Shown piece by piece: positions 14,270 through 21,809 of a DNA stretch of 21,809 nucleotides. Made by a program: the position numbers and the translations under genes. Source of the stretch: Fusobacteriaceae bacterium UBA2433 (GTDB taxonomy: Bacteria; Fusobacteriota; Fusobacteriia; Fusobacteriales; Fusobacteriaceae); NCBI GenBank assembly GCA_002342785.1, contig DDQV01000107.1:1-21809 (forward strand), in the 5' to 3' direction. Below the pieces are notes generated by a model, which saw nothing but the letters and a program-made list of their open reading frames with translations, made no database searches and was not told where the DNA came from. The stretch's first letter is position 1; each line of letters starts with the position of its first letter.

Positions 14270-15301
14270 ATGGAACAAATTACAAACTATATGATAGAAA
14301 AATTAGTTGAGATATTAAATATTCCTAGCCCTAGTGGTGATACGGAAAAAGGAATAGCAGTGTGTAAAAAAGAATTTGAAAGATTAGGTTTAAAAACTAA
14401 AATAACTCCCAAGGGAGCATTAAAAGCAATCTTGCCTGGAAAGAAGAAAAAAAGTAAAATAATTGCAGCTCATATAGACACCCTAGGTGGAATGGTAAAG
14501 GAAATTACACCTAATGGTTATTTAAAATTAACACAAATTGGTGGATATTCTTGGAACTCTGTAGACGGAGAATATTGTACTGTTTCTACTATGGATGGAA
14601 AGATGATTAGGGGAACTATCTTATTTGAAAGATCTTCTGTTCATAACTATGGAGATTCTCCTAAAACAGAAAAAAGAACAGAGGACAATATGATAGTAAG
14701 ATTAGATGAATTAGTACAAAATCTAGAAGATGTAAAAAATTTAGGAATAAATGTTGGAGATTTTATATATTTTGATCCTAGAGTAGAAGTAACTTCATCT
14801 GGATTTATTAAGAGTCGTCATCTAGATAATAAAGCTGGAGTAGCAATAATATTAGGAGTATGTAAATATATTATGGAAAATAAGATTGTTCCAGAATATA
14901 CTTTAGAATTTTTCATATCTAACTACGAAGAAGTAGGTCATGGTGCATCAGGGATAGCTACTTCATTGACTGAGGAAATATTAGCTATAGATATGGCGTC
15001 TCCAGGTATTGGTCAAACTTCTAAAGAAAACAAAGTAACTATTTGTGCTAAAGATTCTTCTGGACCATATGATTTAAATATGAAAAAATGTTTGATCAAT
15101 CTATGCTGTGAGAAAAAAATAGATTATGTTATAGATATCTACAAATATTATGGTTCAGATGCCAGTGCCCTCTTACGTGGAGGAGCACAGATCAAACATG
15201 CTCTTATAGGACCTGGAGTAGATGCATCTCATTCCTATGAAAGAACCCATATAGATGGAATGTTAAATACTGCTAAGTTAGTCATTGAATACTGTAAATA
15301 A
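14270..15301 (+). CDS. M42 family metallopeptidase (aminopeptidase)
   Basis: A 343-residue cytoplasmic aminopeptidase of the glutamyl aminopeptidase/TET group, which usually assembles as a dodecamer and trims peptides. The two-metal site is visible: His69 in AAHIDTLGG, Asp186 in SRHLDNKAG, the catalytic and ligand glutamates Glu220-Glu221 in SNYEEVGHG, Asp241 in LAIDMA, and a C-terminal histidine from SHSYERTH (His321 or His327). The inserted domain after residue 75 fits the family. AAGGAG lies 9 nt before the ATG. It probably shares the transcript of the preceding cyclodeaminase gene. Some M42 members are mislabelled endoglucanase or deblocking aminopeptidase; the exact substrate is not predictable. 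Confidence 0.92.
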   Translation: MEQITNYMIEKLVEILNIPSPSGDTEKGIAVCKKEFERLGLKTKITPKGALKAILPGKKKKSKIIAAHIDTLGGMVKEITPNGYLKLTQIGGYSWNSVDGEYCTVSTMDGKMIRGTILFERSSVHNYGDSPKTEKRTEDNMIVRLDELVQNLEDVKNLGINVGDFIYFDPRVEVTSSGFIKSRHLDNKAGVAIILGVCKYIMENKIVPEYTLEFFISNYEEVGHGASGIATSLTEEILAIDMASPGIGQTSKENKVTICAKDSSGPYDLNMKKCLINLCCEKKIDYVIDIYKYYGSDASALLRGGAQIKHALIGPGVDASHSYERTHIDGMLNTAKLVIEYCK

Positions 15302-15315
15302 AAAAAGATAAAAAG

Positions 15316-15349
15316 ATAAATTTTGGTTTTACCAAAATTTATTTTTTTT
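15316..15349. terminator. intrinsic terminator, probably bidirectional
   Basis: ATAAATTTTGGT (15316-15327) pairs perfectly with ACCAAAATTTAT (15331-15342) around a TTT loop, then Ts to 15349. It lies 14 nt after the M42 stop. On the minus strand it follows the DUF134 gene and is succeeded by a U-rich tract, so it can end both convergent transcripts. Confidence 0.88.
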
Positions 15350-15396
15350 ATCTTCAAATTACAAATCTTTATAGTTTATTTTATTTATTATTTTAA

Positions 15397-15675
15397 TCAA
15401 TGTTTATTTTTTACAACTATAGCTTTTTCATTTAAAAAACTGTCAACAATTTTTTTCCTACCAGAATTTAACAATCTTTGGATTGTTCCTCGAGAAATAC
15501 CCATCAACACACTTGCCTCAATTTGACTTAATCCTTCATAATCACAGATCCTAATAGCTTCAAATTCATCGACTTCAATATTATTTATTGCAATCTCTTC
15601 CATGGTGATTCCTCTTGGTTTATATACAAGTTCATTTTCTAAAAATCGACAACACCTTTTCTTTTTACCTCTCAT
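15397..15675 (-). CDS. UPF0251/DUF134 family DNA-binding protein
   Basis: A 92-residue protein with the UPF0251 pattern: basic N-terminus with the paired cysteines of KKRCCRF (8-9), then YKPRGITMEEI, then DEFEAIRICDYEGLSQIEAS and a helix-turn-helix LSQIEASVLMGISRGTIQRLL (49-69) similar to sigma-70 region 4. It should bind DNA, perhaps with a metal bound through the cysteines. In other genomes the family often lies by iron-molybdenum-cofactor-like or NifX-type proteins; none is here. GGGGAGGGG precedes the ATG. It is monocistronic with its own strong promoter. Target genes are unknown. Confidence 0.9.
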   Translation of the reverse strand: MRGKKKRCCRFLENELVYKPRGITMEEIAINNIEVDEFEAIRICDYEGLSQIEASVLMGISRGTIQRLLNSGRKKIVDSFLNEKAIVVKNKH

Positions 15676-15690
15676 AAACCCCTCCCCTTT

Positions 15691-15737
15691 ATGTGTCTAT
15701 ACACTTAAATTTTAATATATATATTTTTTTTTGTCAA
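15691..15737 (-). promoter_or_regulatory. predicted promoter of the DUF134 gene with nearby inverted repeat
   Basis: On the minus strand TTGACA (15737-15732), a 17-bp spacer and TAAAAT (15714-15709). Just downstream, near the start point, is the small inverted repeat GTGTATAGACAC (15704-15693), a possible site for autoregulation. Confidence 0.7.
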
Positions 15738-15752
15738 CGAGATTTATTTAGG

Positions 15753-15806
15753 TTACTTTTTAATTATAAAGTGGTAAACTATATTTAAAGGATTAGTGCA
15801 CATAAA
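15753..15806 (+). promoter_or_regulatory. candidate fbp promoter and TTAGTG element
   Basis: TTACTT (15753-15758) and TAAACT (15775-15780), 16 bp apart, make a moderate promoter 50 nt before fbp. TTAGTGCACATAAA (15793-15806) follows, near the expected start point. It resembles the palindrome TTAGTGAACACTAA in front of ccpN, which suggests a shared regulator. Confidence 0.4.
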
Positions 15807-15829
15807 TAATTATTTAGGGTAGGTGAAAA

Positions 15830-17764
15830 ATGGAAAGACAGTATTATGAATTATTAGCAAAACGGTACAAAAATGTAGGTGAGGTCACAAGTGAAATTAT
15901 AAATTTAGAAGCTATACTAAATCTCCCCAAGGGAACAGAGCATTATATTACAGATCTTCATGGAGAGTATCATGCATTTAGACACCTTGTAAAAACAGCA
16001 TCTGGAAGTTTAAAAATAAAGATAGATGAACTTTTTGGAGATATTCTTTCATTGAAAGAAAAACATAATTTTTCTAAATTAATATTTTATCCAGAAAAAA
16101 TATTAGAAGGAATTAATTTAAATGAATATGAGAGACGTCATTGGTATAGAGTATCTATAAAAAGAATATTAGCTTTATTTAAATTAGTGTCATCTAAATA
16201 TACGAGATCTAAAGTAAGAAAGGCATTACCAACTGAATATGCATATATATTAGAAGAATTTTTAACATTAAACAGTAAAGATTTTAATAAGGAAGAATAT
16301 TATTCTCAAATTATTTCTACAGTGATTGAGTTAGGGATAGCAGATGATTTCATTATTAAATCTGTAAATTTAATCCAACAATTATCTGTAGATAAATTAC
16401 ATATTTTGGGAGATATATATGATAGAGGAGCAGAACCACATAAAATTATGGATAATCTTATTAGTCACCATGATTGCGATATTCAATGGGGAAATCACGA
16501 TATATTATGGGTAGGAGCATCTAAAGGACATTTTGCTTGTGTAGCTAATGTACTTCGTATCTCCCTTAGATATAGTAACTTAAAAACTTTAGAGGAAGGT
16601 TATGGGATAAACTTATTACCTCTTGGAAGATTCGCCATGGAAACTTATGAAGGAGACCCGTGTAAAGAATTTTTACCTATAGCTAACAGTGATGAATTAT
16701 TTAATGATAGAGAGCAATATGTTCGTGGACAGATGCATAAAGCTATCGCAATTATCCAATTTAAATTAGAAGCAGCAGTTATAAAAGATAGACCTGAATT
16801 TCATATGGAAAGAAGGATGTTATTAGATAAAATAGATCCAGCTAAGGGAATTATTGTATTAAATGGAAAGGAATATAAGTTAACTAGCAATAACTTTCCA
16901 ACTATAGATCCAAAAGATCCTTATAAATTAACAGAAAGAGAAAGTGAAATTATAGAAAAAATATCTAAATACTTTAAAAAAAGTGACAAATTACAAAAAC
17001 ATGCTCATTTTTTCTTTTCCAATGGAAATATATATTTAAAATATAATAATCAATTGATGTTTCATGGTTGTATTCCTATGGATTCTAATGGAAATTATAA
17101 ATGTTTTACAATAGAAGGAAAGGAATATTGTGGGAAACAACTTCTAGATAAATTTGAAAAATTAGCTCGTAGAGCTTACTTTAAAGGAGATAAAAAAGAT
17201 TTAGATTGGTTTTGGTATATGTGGACAGGTGAATATTCTCCACTTTTTGGCAAGGAACAGATGAAAACTTTTGAAAGATATTTTGTTAAGGAAAAAGAAA
17301 CACATAAAGAGATAAAAAATCCATACTATACTTTGAGGGAAGATGAGGAAATAGTCTTAAAACTCATGGATCATTTTGGAGTTCTAGAAGAAAACGGACA
17401 TATTATAAATGGTCATACTCCTGTTCTAGCAAAAAATGGTGAACTTCCTATAAGAGCAGGAAAAAAACTCCTAGTTATTGATGGAGGATTATCTAAAGCA
17501 TATCAAAGAACTACTGGAACTGCAGGATATACTCTCATATATAACTCTTATGGTTTGAGATTAGCCTCACATAAACCTTTCAAAAGTATTGAGGAAGCTA
17601 TTGAAGACAGCCATGAAATAATATCTGTAATACAATTAGTAGATAAAGCAGAGAGAAAAAAAGTTAAAGATACAGAAACAGGTGAACTTCTTATAAAAAA
17701 TTTAAAAGACTTAAGAATACTATTAAAAATGTACAGAAGTGGTCATTTTACAAGCAAAAATTAA
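15830..17764 (+). CDS. fbp: fructose-1,6-bisphosphatase class III
   Basis: The enzyme removes the 1-phosphate of fructose 1,6-bisphosphate, the committed step of gluconeogenesis. The 644-residue length and sequence fit the class III family of Firmicutes, unrelated to the E. coli classes I and II. It carries the metallophosphoesterase motifs YITDLHGEYHAF (39-50), GDIYDRGAEPH (194-204), GNHD (221-224) and NGHTPV (527-532), followed by VIDGGLSKAYQ. The start is supported by TAGGTGA before the ATG, a weaker ribosome binding site than its neighbours have. ccpN follows after 148 nt with its own promoter. No terminator is obvious after the stop. Confidence 0.95.
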   Translation: MERQYYELLAKRYKNVGEVTSEIINLEAILNLPKGTEHYITDLHGEYHAFRHLVKTASGSLKIKIDELFGDILSLKEKHNFSKLIFYPEKILEGINLNEYERRHWYRVSIKRILALFKLVSSKYTRSKVRKALPTEYAYILEEFLTLNSKDFNKEEYYSQIISTVIELGIADDFIIKSVNLIQQLSVDKLHILGDIYDRGAEPHKIMDNLISHHDCDIQWGNHDILWVGASKGHFACVANVLRISLRYSNLKTLEEGYGINLLPLGRFAMETYEGDPCKEFLPIANSDELFNDREQYVRGQMHKAIAIIQFKLEAAVIKDRPEFHMERRMLLDKIDPAKGIIVLNGKEYKLTSNNFPTIDPKDPYKLTERESEIIEKISKYFKKSDKLQKHAHFFFSNGNIYLKYNNQLMFHGCIPMDSNGNYKCFTIEGKEYCGKQLLDKFEKLARRAYFKGDKKDLDWFWYMWTGEYSPLFGKEQMKTFERYFVKEKETHKEIKNPYYTLREDEEIVLKLMDHFGVLEENGHIINGHTPVLAKNGELPIRAGKKLLVIDGGLSKAYQRTTGTAGYTLIYNSYGLRLASHKPFKSIEEAIEDSHEIISVIQLVDKAERKKVKDTETGELLIKNLKDLRILLKMYRSGHFTSKN

Positions 17765-17821
17765 TGTACACTATAAAAAACGAATAATATCAAAAAAAAG
17801 AGTTAAAATCAATAAAAAAGG

Positions 17822-17850
17822 TTGACTTTTACCCGATAAAAGATTATTAT
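17822..17850 (+). promoter_or_regulatory. predicted promoter of ccpN-ppsR-ppdK
   Basis: TTGACT (17822-17827), a 17-bp spacer and TATTAT (17845-17850). The start would be near 17857, giving a leader of about 55 nt. Confidence 0.75.
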
Positions 17851-17887
17851 ATGATCAAAGATAGATACATAAGTTAATTACGAGGTA

Positions 17888-17901
17888 TTAGTGAACACTA
17901 A
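17888..17901. promoter_or_regulatory. palindrome overlapping the ccpN ribosome binding region
   Basis: TTAGTG (17888-17893), AA, then the exact reverse complement CACTAA (17896-17901), directly before the AAGGAG of ccpN. It could be an autoregulatory operator or a small hairpin at the ribosome binding site. A related sequence lies before fbp. Confidence 0.45.
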
Positions 17902-17912
17902 AAGGAGAATTT

Positions 17913-18533
17913 ATGAACTTATCTGAAAGACAACATAAAATAATTGAAATTATTCAAATGAATGGTTCAATTACAGGAGAAAAAATTGCTAAAATATTAG
18001 GAGTAACAAGATCTGCTTTAAGAACTGATTTTTCTTTTTTAATAAAATCAGAGATCATAAAATCTAAAACAAAAGTAGGATATAGTTTAAATCCACAAAA
18101 ACCTAAAAAAATAAATAGTTCTTTATTGAAAGATATAAATATAAAAGAATTTATAGGAGATGCTTTAGTTTTATCTGAAAAAGCAAGTATCCACGATGGA
18201 ATAGTTGAAATATTTACAAAAGATTCAGGAACTATCTATATTACTAATGGAGATCTACTTTCTGGTGTAGTTTCTAGAAAGGATCTATTAAAAGCTGCTA
18301 TAGGTGGAATGAACCTTTCTACACTACCAATAAGTTTAATAATGAGCAGAATGCCAAACATACATTTTTGTACTACAGATGCAACATTGTTTCAAGCAGC
18401 AGAGATAATTGTAAAAAAAGAGATAGATTCACTGCCTGTAGTTGAATATTCCGAAGAATTAAAGGGATATAAGATTCTAGGTAAAATTTCTAAAACCGAT
18501 CTCAGTAAAGTTTTATTTAAAACTTTACTGTAA
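17913..18533 (+). CDS. ccpN: HTH/CBS-domain transcriptional regulator, CcpN-like
   Basis: The 206-residue protein has an N-terminal winged helix-turn-helix (about 3-60, with SITGEKIAKILGVTRSALR) and two CBS domains (about 78-135 and 143-206), the architecture of CcpN (YqzB). In Bacillus subtilis CcpN represses gluconeogenic genes such as gapB and pckA and senses adenine nucleotides through its CBS pair. Its partner there is yqfL, the same family as the gene 30 nt downstream here. Here it sits between fbp and ppdK, so those are the likely targets. AAGGAG precedes the ATG. The family call is good; that it controls these neighbours is inference. Confidence 0.87.
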   Translation: MNLSERQHKIIEIIQMNGSITGEKIAKILGVTRSALRTDFSFLIKSEIIKSKTKVGYSLNPQKPKKINSSLLKDINIKEFIGDALVLSEKASIHDGIVEIFTKDSGTIYITNGDLLSGVVSRKDLLKAAIGGMNLSTLPISLIMSRMPNIHFCTTDATLFQAAEIIVKKEIDSLPVVEYSEELKGYKILGKISKTDLSKVLFKTLL

Positions 18534-18562
18534 CATCTATAATTTTTAAGGGGGAGATTTCT

Positions 18563-19330
18563 ATTATTGATATATATTTTATTAAAGATGATGCCATAGT
18601 AGATTCAGAAGTTATCTTAAAAGTTATTGGAGATGAATTAAATCGTGAAGATTTTAAATTAATACAAATAACTGAAAAAGAGTTTGAAACTTTAGAAGTT
18701 TCAAACTCTAAAAATTTAGTTTTTTATAGTCTTAAAGATAAGAAACAACTTCGAAAATTAGAAAAAATTTGTATAGAAAAAGATTTTATATATTTTGATA
18801 CCTTTAAAATCTTAAAATACGGATTTAAAAAGTTATTTGAAAAATCTAAAGCAAACTCATTTAAGAAGATGGATGAAAAATATTTTAAACGTATTGAAGC
18901 TATGGAATTTGCTGTAAAATATGATGATGGAAAGATTAGTCGTGGAATATTAGAAGCAGATCTCTTGATTGTAGGTTTATCTAGAACTTCTAAAACACCA
19001 TTATCAATCTACCTCGCTAATAAAAGCGGATTAAAAATAATAAATATACCATTGGTTCCAGAAGTTCCAATTCCAAAAGAAGTCTTTGAGGCAACCCAAA
19101 TAGTTGGACTTACTATATCTATAGATAAATTAAATAAAATAAGGGAACAAAGGTTAAAAACAATGAAAGCAGAAGACAAAGCATCTAGCTATGCTTCCTT
19201 CGGAAGAATATTGGAAGAATTAGACTATTCAGATAAAATAATGAAAAAATTAAGATGCCCAGTAATAGATGTGTCGGAAAAAGCTATTGAAGAAACAGCT
19301 GAAATCATTTTAAAGTTAATAAAAGCTTAA
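18563..19330 (+). CDS. ppsR: pyruvate, phosphate dikinase regulatory protein (bifunctional kinase/phosphorylase), apparent ATT start
   Basis: This DUF299-family enzyme inactivates PPDK by ADP-dependent phosphorylation of a threonine next to the catalytic histidine, and reactivates it by phosphate-dependent dephosphorylation. The conserved core is evident: KYFKRIEAMEFAVKYDDG, the P-loop-like GLSRTSKTPLS (G138-T145 in this numbering), then NIPLVPEVPIP and DVSEKAIEETAEII. The first ATG in frame (18869) would lose the first 102 residues, yet homologous sequence continues upstream to an IYFIKDD region that aligns with IYVVSDS. No ATG, GTG or TTG exists between the upstream stop at 18518 and 18869. 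ATT at 18563 or 18566 follows AAGGGGGAG by 6 or 9 nt and gives about 255 residues, near the family length of about 270. The N-terminal SDS-GETAE motif is not conserved. Next gene is ppdK, its substrate. Confidence 0.85.
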   Translation: MIDIYFIKDDAIVDSEVILKVIGDELNREDFKLIQITEKEFETLEVSNSKNLVFYSLKDKKQLRKLEKICIEKDFIYFDTFKILKYGFKKLFEKSKANSFKKMDEKYFKRIEAMEFAVKYDDGKISRGILEADLLIVGLSRTSKTPLSIYLANKSGLKIINIPLVPEVPIPKEVFEATQIVGLTISIDKLNKIREQRLKTMKAEDKASSYASFGRILEELDYSDKIMKKLRCPVIDVSEKAIEETAEIILKLIKA

Positions 19331-19351
19331 ATATTCAAGGAGGATTTACCC

Positions 19352-21809
19352 ATGAAAAAATTTATTTATTCCTTTAACGAAGGTGGAAAAGAGATGAAGT
19401 CATTGCTAGGTGGAAAGGGTGCTAACCTTTCTGAGATGACCAAATTAGAACTACCTATTCCTCAAGGATTTGTTATAACCACAGAAGCTAGTATGAAATA
19501 TTATGATGAAGATGAAAAACTGTGGAAAGGATTAAAAAAAGAGGTAGAACAAAACTTAAAAAATTTAGAGGCTATGACAGATAAAAATTTTGGAGGAGAA
19601 AATCCACTCTTTGTTTCAGTCAGATCTGGAGCTGCAATATCTATGCCCGGAATGATGGATACAATTTTAAATTTAGGTTTAAATGATAAAACATATAAGT
19701 TACTTGCAACGCAAACGGGCAATGAACAGTTTGCATTTAATAGTTATAAAAGATTTATACAAATGTTTTCGGAGGTAGTATATGGAATTGAAAAATACAA
19801 GTATGATTTACTTGAAAAAGAACTTGAGAAGGATGGAGCTGAAAAAGAAACTTATATTAAAGAATATAAAAAACTCTTTAAATCAGAAGTAAACTTTAAG
19901 TTTCCAGAAGATCCAATGGATCAATTATTAGCAGCAATCGAAGCAGTGTTTAGCTCTTGGAACAATCCGAGAGCTATATACTATCGTAATTTAAACAATA
20001 TCCCACATGATATTGGAACAGGAGTTACTGTTCAATCTATGGTCTTTGGTAATATGGGGGATACTTCTGGTACGGGAGTAGTATTTACTAGAAATCCATC
20101 TTGTGGTGAAAATAAATTATTTGGAGAATTTTTAATCAATGCTCAAGGAGAAGATGTTGTTGCAGGAATTAGAACTCCCAAAAAAATAGAGGAATTAGAA
20201 GATGTAATGCCTGAAACTTATAAAGAATTAGTTCATCTATGTAATCTTTTAGAGGATCATTATCAAGATATGCAAGATATAGAATTTACTATTGAAAATC
20301 AAAAATTATATATCCTTCAAACAAGAAATGGAAAAAGAACTGCCAGTGCTGCTATAAAAATAGCTACAGATTTAGTTAATGAAAGTATAATAACTAAGGA
20401 AAAAGCAATCATGATGATAGAACCTGAGATGATCTCACAACTACTTCATCCTACTTTTTCAAAAGAGGAACTATCAAATTCAGAAATTTTAGTAACTGGA
20501 CTAGCAGCATCTCCAGGAGCTGCTACAGGAAAAGTATATTTTAGTTCAGAAAAAATAAAAGAAAATAATGGAGGAATCTTAGTCAGATTAGAAACTTCTC
20601 CAGAAGATATAGAAGGAATGAATATAGCAGATGGAATATTAACAGTTCGTGGTGGAATGACTTCCCATGCAGCAGTAGTTGCACGTGGAATGGGTAGATG
20701 TTGTATCTGTGGATGTGGATCTCTTGACCTCAATGAAGAAAAAAAATTCTTTAAAGTAGGAGATATAAAAATTTCTGAAGGTGATTATATATCATTAAAT
20801 GGAAGTACTGGAGATGTATATCTAGGAGAGCTTAATAAAAGTAATTCTGGATTAACCGATGAATTTAAGATGATCTTAGAGTGGTCTAGTGAGATTGGAG
20901 ATATGAAAGTATTAGCAAATGCTGACACAAAATTAGATGCTTTAGTTGCATATAATTTTAAAGCTGATGGAATTGGTCTTTGTAGAACTGAACATATGTT
21001 TTTTGAAGAAAAAAAAATAAATCATGTAAGAGAGATGATCTTATCTGAAAATAGTCAAGAGAGAAAAATATCTTTAGAACATCTTTTACCACTTCAAAAA
21101 CTTGATTTCAAAGAAATATTTGAAGCGATGAAAGGTAATCCTATAACAGTAAGACTTATCGATCCTCCACTTCATGAATTTTTACCAAAAGAGATGGAAG
21201 AAAAATTAAAATTAACTAAATCTATGGGAATTACAATAAAAGAGATAGAAAATAGGATGTTAAAGTTAGCAGAAGTAAATCCTATGTTAGGACATCGTGG
21301 ATGTAGATTAGGTATAACTTATCCTGAAATCTATGAGATGCAATCTCAAGCAATTATCGAAGCTGCTATAGAAGTAAAAAAATCTGGAATAGATGTTAAG
21401 CCTGAAATAATGATTCCTTTAGTAGGAAAGGTAGAAGAATTAGAATATTTAAGAGATAAAATTACTTTAATCGTAGATGAAATAATAGAAAATTCAGGTA
21501 TAGAATTAGAATATAAGATAGGAACAATGATAGAAGTTCCTAGAGCCTGTGTTACAGCTGATGAGATTGCTAAAAAAGCTGACTTCTTTAGTTTTGGAAC
21601 CAATGATCTCACTCAAATAACTTTTGGATATTCAAGAGATGACGCTGGGAAATTTATTTCTGATTATATTGAAAAAAAGATATTAGAAAAAGATCCATTT
21701 GAAACTATCGATATAAAAGGTGTAGGAAAATTAATGCAAATGGCAGTTACCCTTGCTAGAAAAGCAAAAAAAGGTATCAAGATAGGCGTATGTGGAGAAC
21801 ATGGAGGAG
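19352..21809 (+). CDS. ppdK: pyruvate, phosphate dikinase (3' end cut by window edge)
   Basis: PPDK interconverts pyruvate, ATP and phosphate with PEP, AMP and pyrophosphate. The frame is open from the ATG to the window end, 819 codons of about 870-880 expected. The order is an N-terminal ATP-grasp domain (GGKGANLSEM, then SVRSGAAISMPGMMDT and LQTRNGKRT), the phosphohistidine domain with GGMTSHAAVVARGMG, where His439 is catalytic and Thr437 is the expected PpsR target, and the PEP/pyruvate barrel with CRTEH (Arg545), GHRGCRLG and VCGEHGG, whose Cys814 is the catalytic acid. AAGGAGG lies 8 nt before the ATG. It follows ppsR by 21 nt and shares its operon with its own regulator. Confidence 0.96.
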   Translation, partial: MKKFIYSFNEGGKEMKSLLGGKGANLSEMTKLELPIPQGFVITTEASMKYYDEDEKLWKGLKKEVEQNLKNLEAMTDKNFGGENPLFVSVRSGAAISMPGMMDTILNLGLNDKTYKLLATQTGNEQFAFNSYKRFIQMFSEVVYGIEKYKYDLLEKELEKDGAEKETYIKEYKKLFKSEVNFKFPEDPMDQLLAAIEAVFSSWNNPRAIYYRNLNNIPHDIGTGVTVQSMVFGNMGDTSGTGVVFTRNPSCGENKLFGEFLINAQGEDVVAGIRTPKKIEELEDVMPETYKELVHLCNLLEDHYQDMQDIEFTIENQKLYILQTRNGKRTASAAIKIATDLVNESIITKEKAIMMIEPEMISQLLHPTFSKEELSNSEILVTGLAASPGAATGKVYFSSEKIKENNGGILVRLETSPEDIEGMNIADGILTVRGGMTSHAAVVARGMGRCCICGCGSLDLNEEKKFFKVGDIKISEGDYISLNGSTGDVYLGELNKSNSGLTDEFKMILEWSSEIGDMKVLANADTKLDALVAYNFKADGIGLCRTEHMFFEEKKINHVREMILSENSQERKISLEHLLPLQKLDFKEIFEAMKGNPITVRLIDPPLHEFLPKEMEEKLKLTKSMGITIKEIENRMLKLAEVNPMLGHRGCRLGITYPEIYEMQSQAIIEAAIEVKKSGIDVKPEIMIPLVGKVEELEYLRDKITLIVDEIIENSGIELEYKIGTMIEVPRACVTADEIAKKADFFSFGTNDLTQITFGYSRDDAGKFISDYIEKKILEKDPFETIDIKGVGKLMQMAVTLARKAKKGIKIGVCGEHGG

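Noticed and set aside
15323..15526. Plus-strand frame opposite the DUF134 gene
   Set aside because: Starts inside a terminator hairpin and is antisense to a recognised family; phenylalanine-rich translation is typical of AT-rich noise.
18869..19330. ppsR starting at the first ATG in frame
   Set aside because: It would drop about 100 residues of the family's N-terminal region, has no Shine-Dalgarno, and leaves a strong AAGGGGGAG at 18548 unused.
19501..21612. Several minus-strand frames inside ppdK
   Set aside because: ppdK is open and conserved across the whole stretch; the antisense frames have no start signals or known domains.
1..21809. CRISPR arrays, tRNA, rRNA, phage or toxin-antitoxin genes
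   Set aside because: I looked for regularly spaced repeats, cloverleaf-like sequences with CCA ends and small paired genes and found none that held up.

Overview
The window is AT-rich, densely coding DNA with short operons, strong AGGAGG-type ribosome binding sites and near-consensus sigma-70 promoters. Lipoproteins, a phosphatidylserine decarboxylase and a cardiolipin synthase point to a diderm envelope. They sit beside genes usually met in Firmicutes: class III FBPase, CcpN, a PPDK regulatory protein, UPF0251/DUF134 and an M42 peptidase. That mixture, with the base composition and the amino-acid fermentation genes, suggests a member of the Fusobacteriota (Ilyobacter/Propionigenium/Psychrilyobacter-like). 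This placement is inference; no rRNA or other phylogenetic marker is present.

Layout. 1-607: the start of a cold-shock protein gene on the minus strand, then a leader region with copy A of a dispersed repeat. 608-3873: a phosphonate/phosphite-type ABC transporter (phnD-phnC-fused phnE). 3874-4567: decayed intergenic DNA with a 31-codon fragment that may come from a GGDEF gene, a three-unit 21-bp repeat, repeat copy B and another element, ending in a promoter and a c-di-GMP-I (GEMM-I) riboswitch. 4568-4960: a small TPR protein controlled by that riboswitch. 5078-6343: psd plus a NusG-domain-II protein. 6344-6960: a non-coding AT-rich stretch with a terminator, inverted repeats and a strong promoter. 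6961-9683: malic enzyme and aspartate ammonia-lyase. 9843-12517: a DUF1499 lipoprotein, cardiolipin synthase and an acylglycerol-phosphate acyltransferase. 12587-15301: a formate/nitrite channel gene divergent from a cyclodeaminase/cyclohydrolase gene and an M42 aminopeptidase. 15397-15675: a DUF134 regulator. 15830-21809: fbp, ccpN, ppsR and ppdK, the last cut by the window edge.

How the genes fit together. The right end is a gluconeogenic control module. PPDK makes PEP from pyruvate, PpsR is its bifunctional kinase/phosphorylase, FBPase opens the top of gluconeogenesis, and CcpN is a known repressor family for gluconeogenic genes. AspA and malic enzyme give an aspartate-fumarate-malate-pyruvate route, with a fumarase needed from elsewhere. 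psd, cls and plsC belong to phospholipid synthesis.

The points most worth a second look are: the ppsR frame, which has a strong Shine-Dalgarno but no ATG, GTG or TTG, so translation probably starts at ATT; the c-di-GMP-I riboswitch in front of a lone TPR protein; the pair of diverged direct repeats that bracket the phn transporter operon; a TTAGTG-containing element shared by the fbp and ccpN leaders; and a near-perfect palindrome covering the -10 box of plsC. I did not find CRISPR arrays, tRNA or rRNA genes, intact insertion sequences or phage genes.
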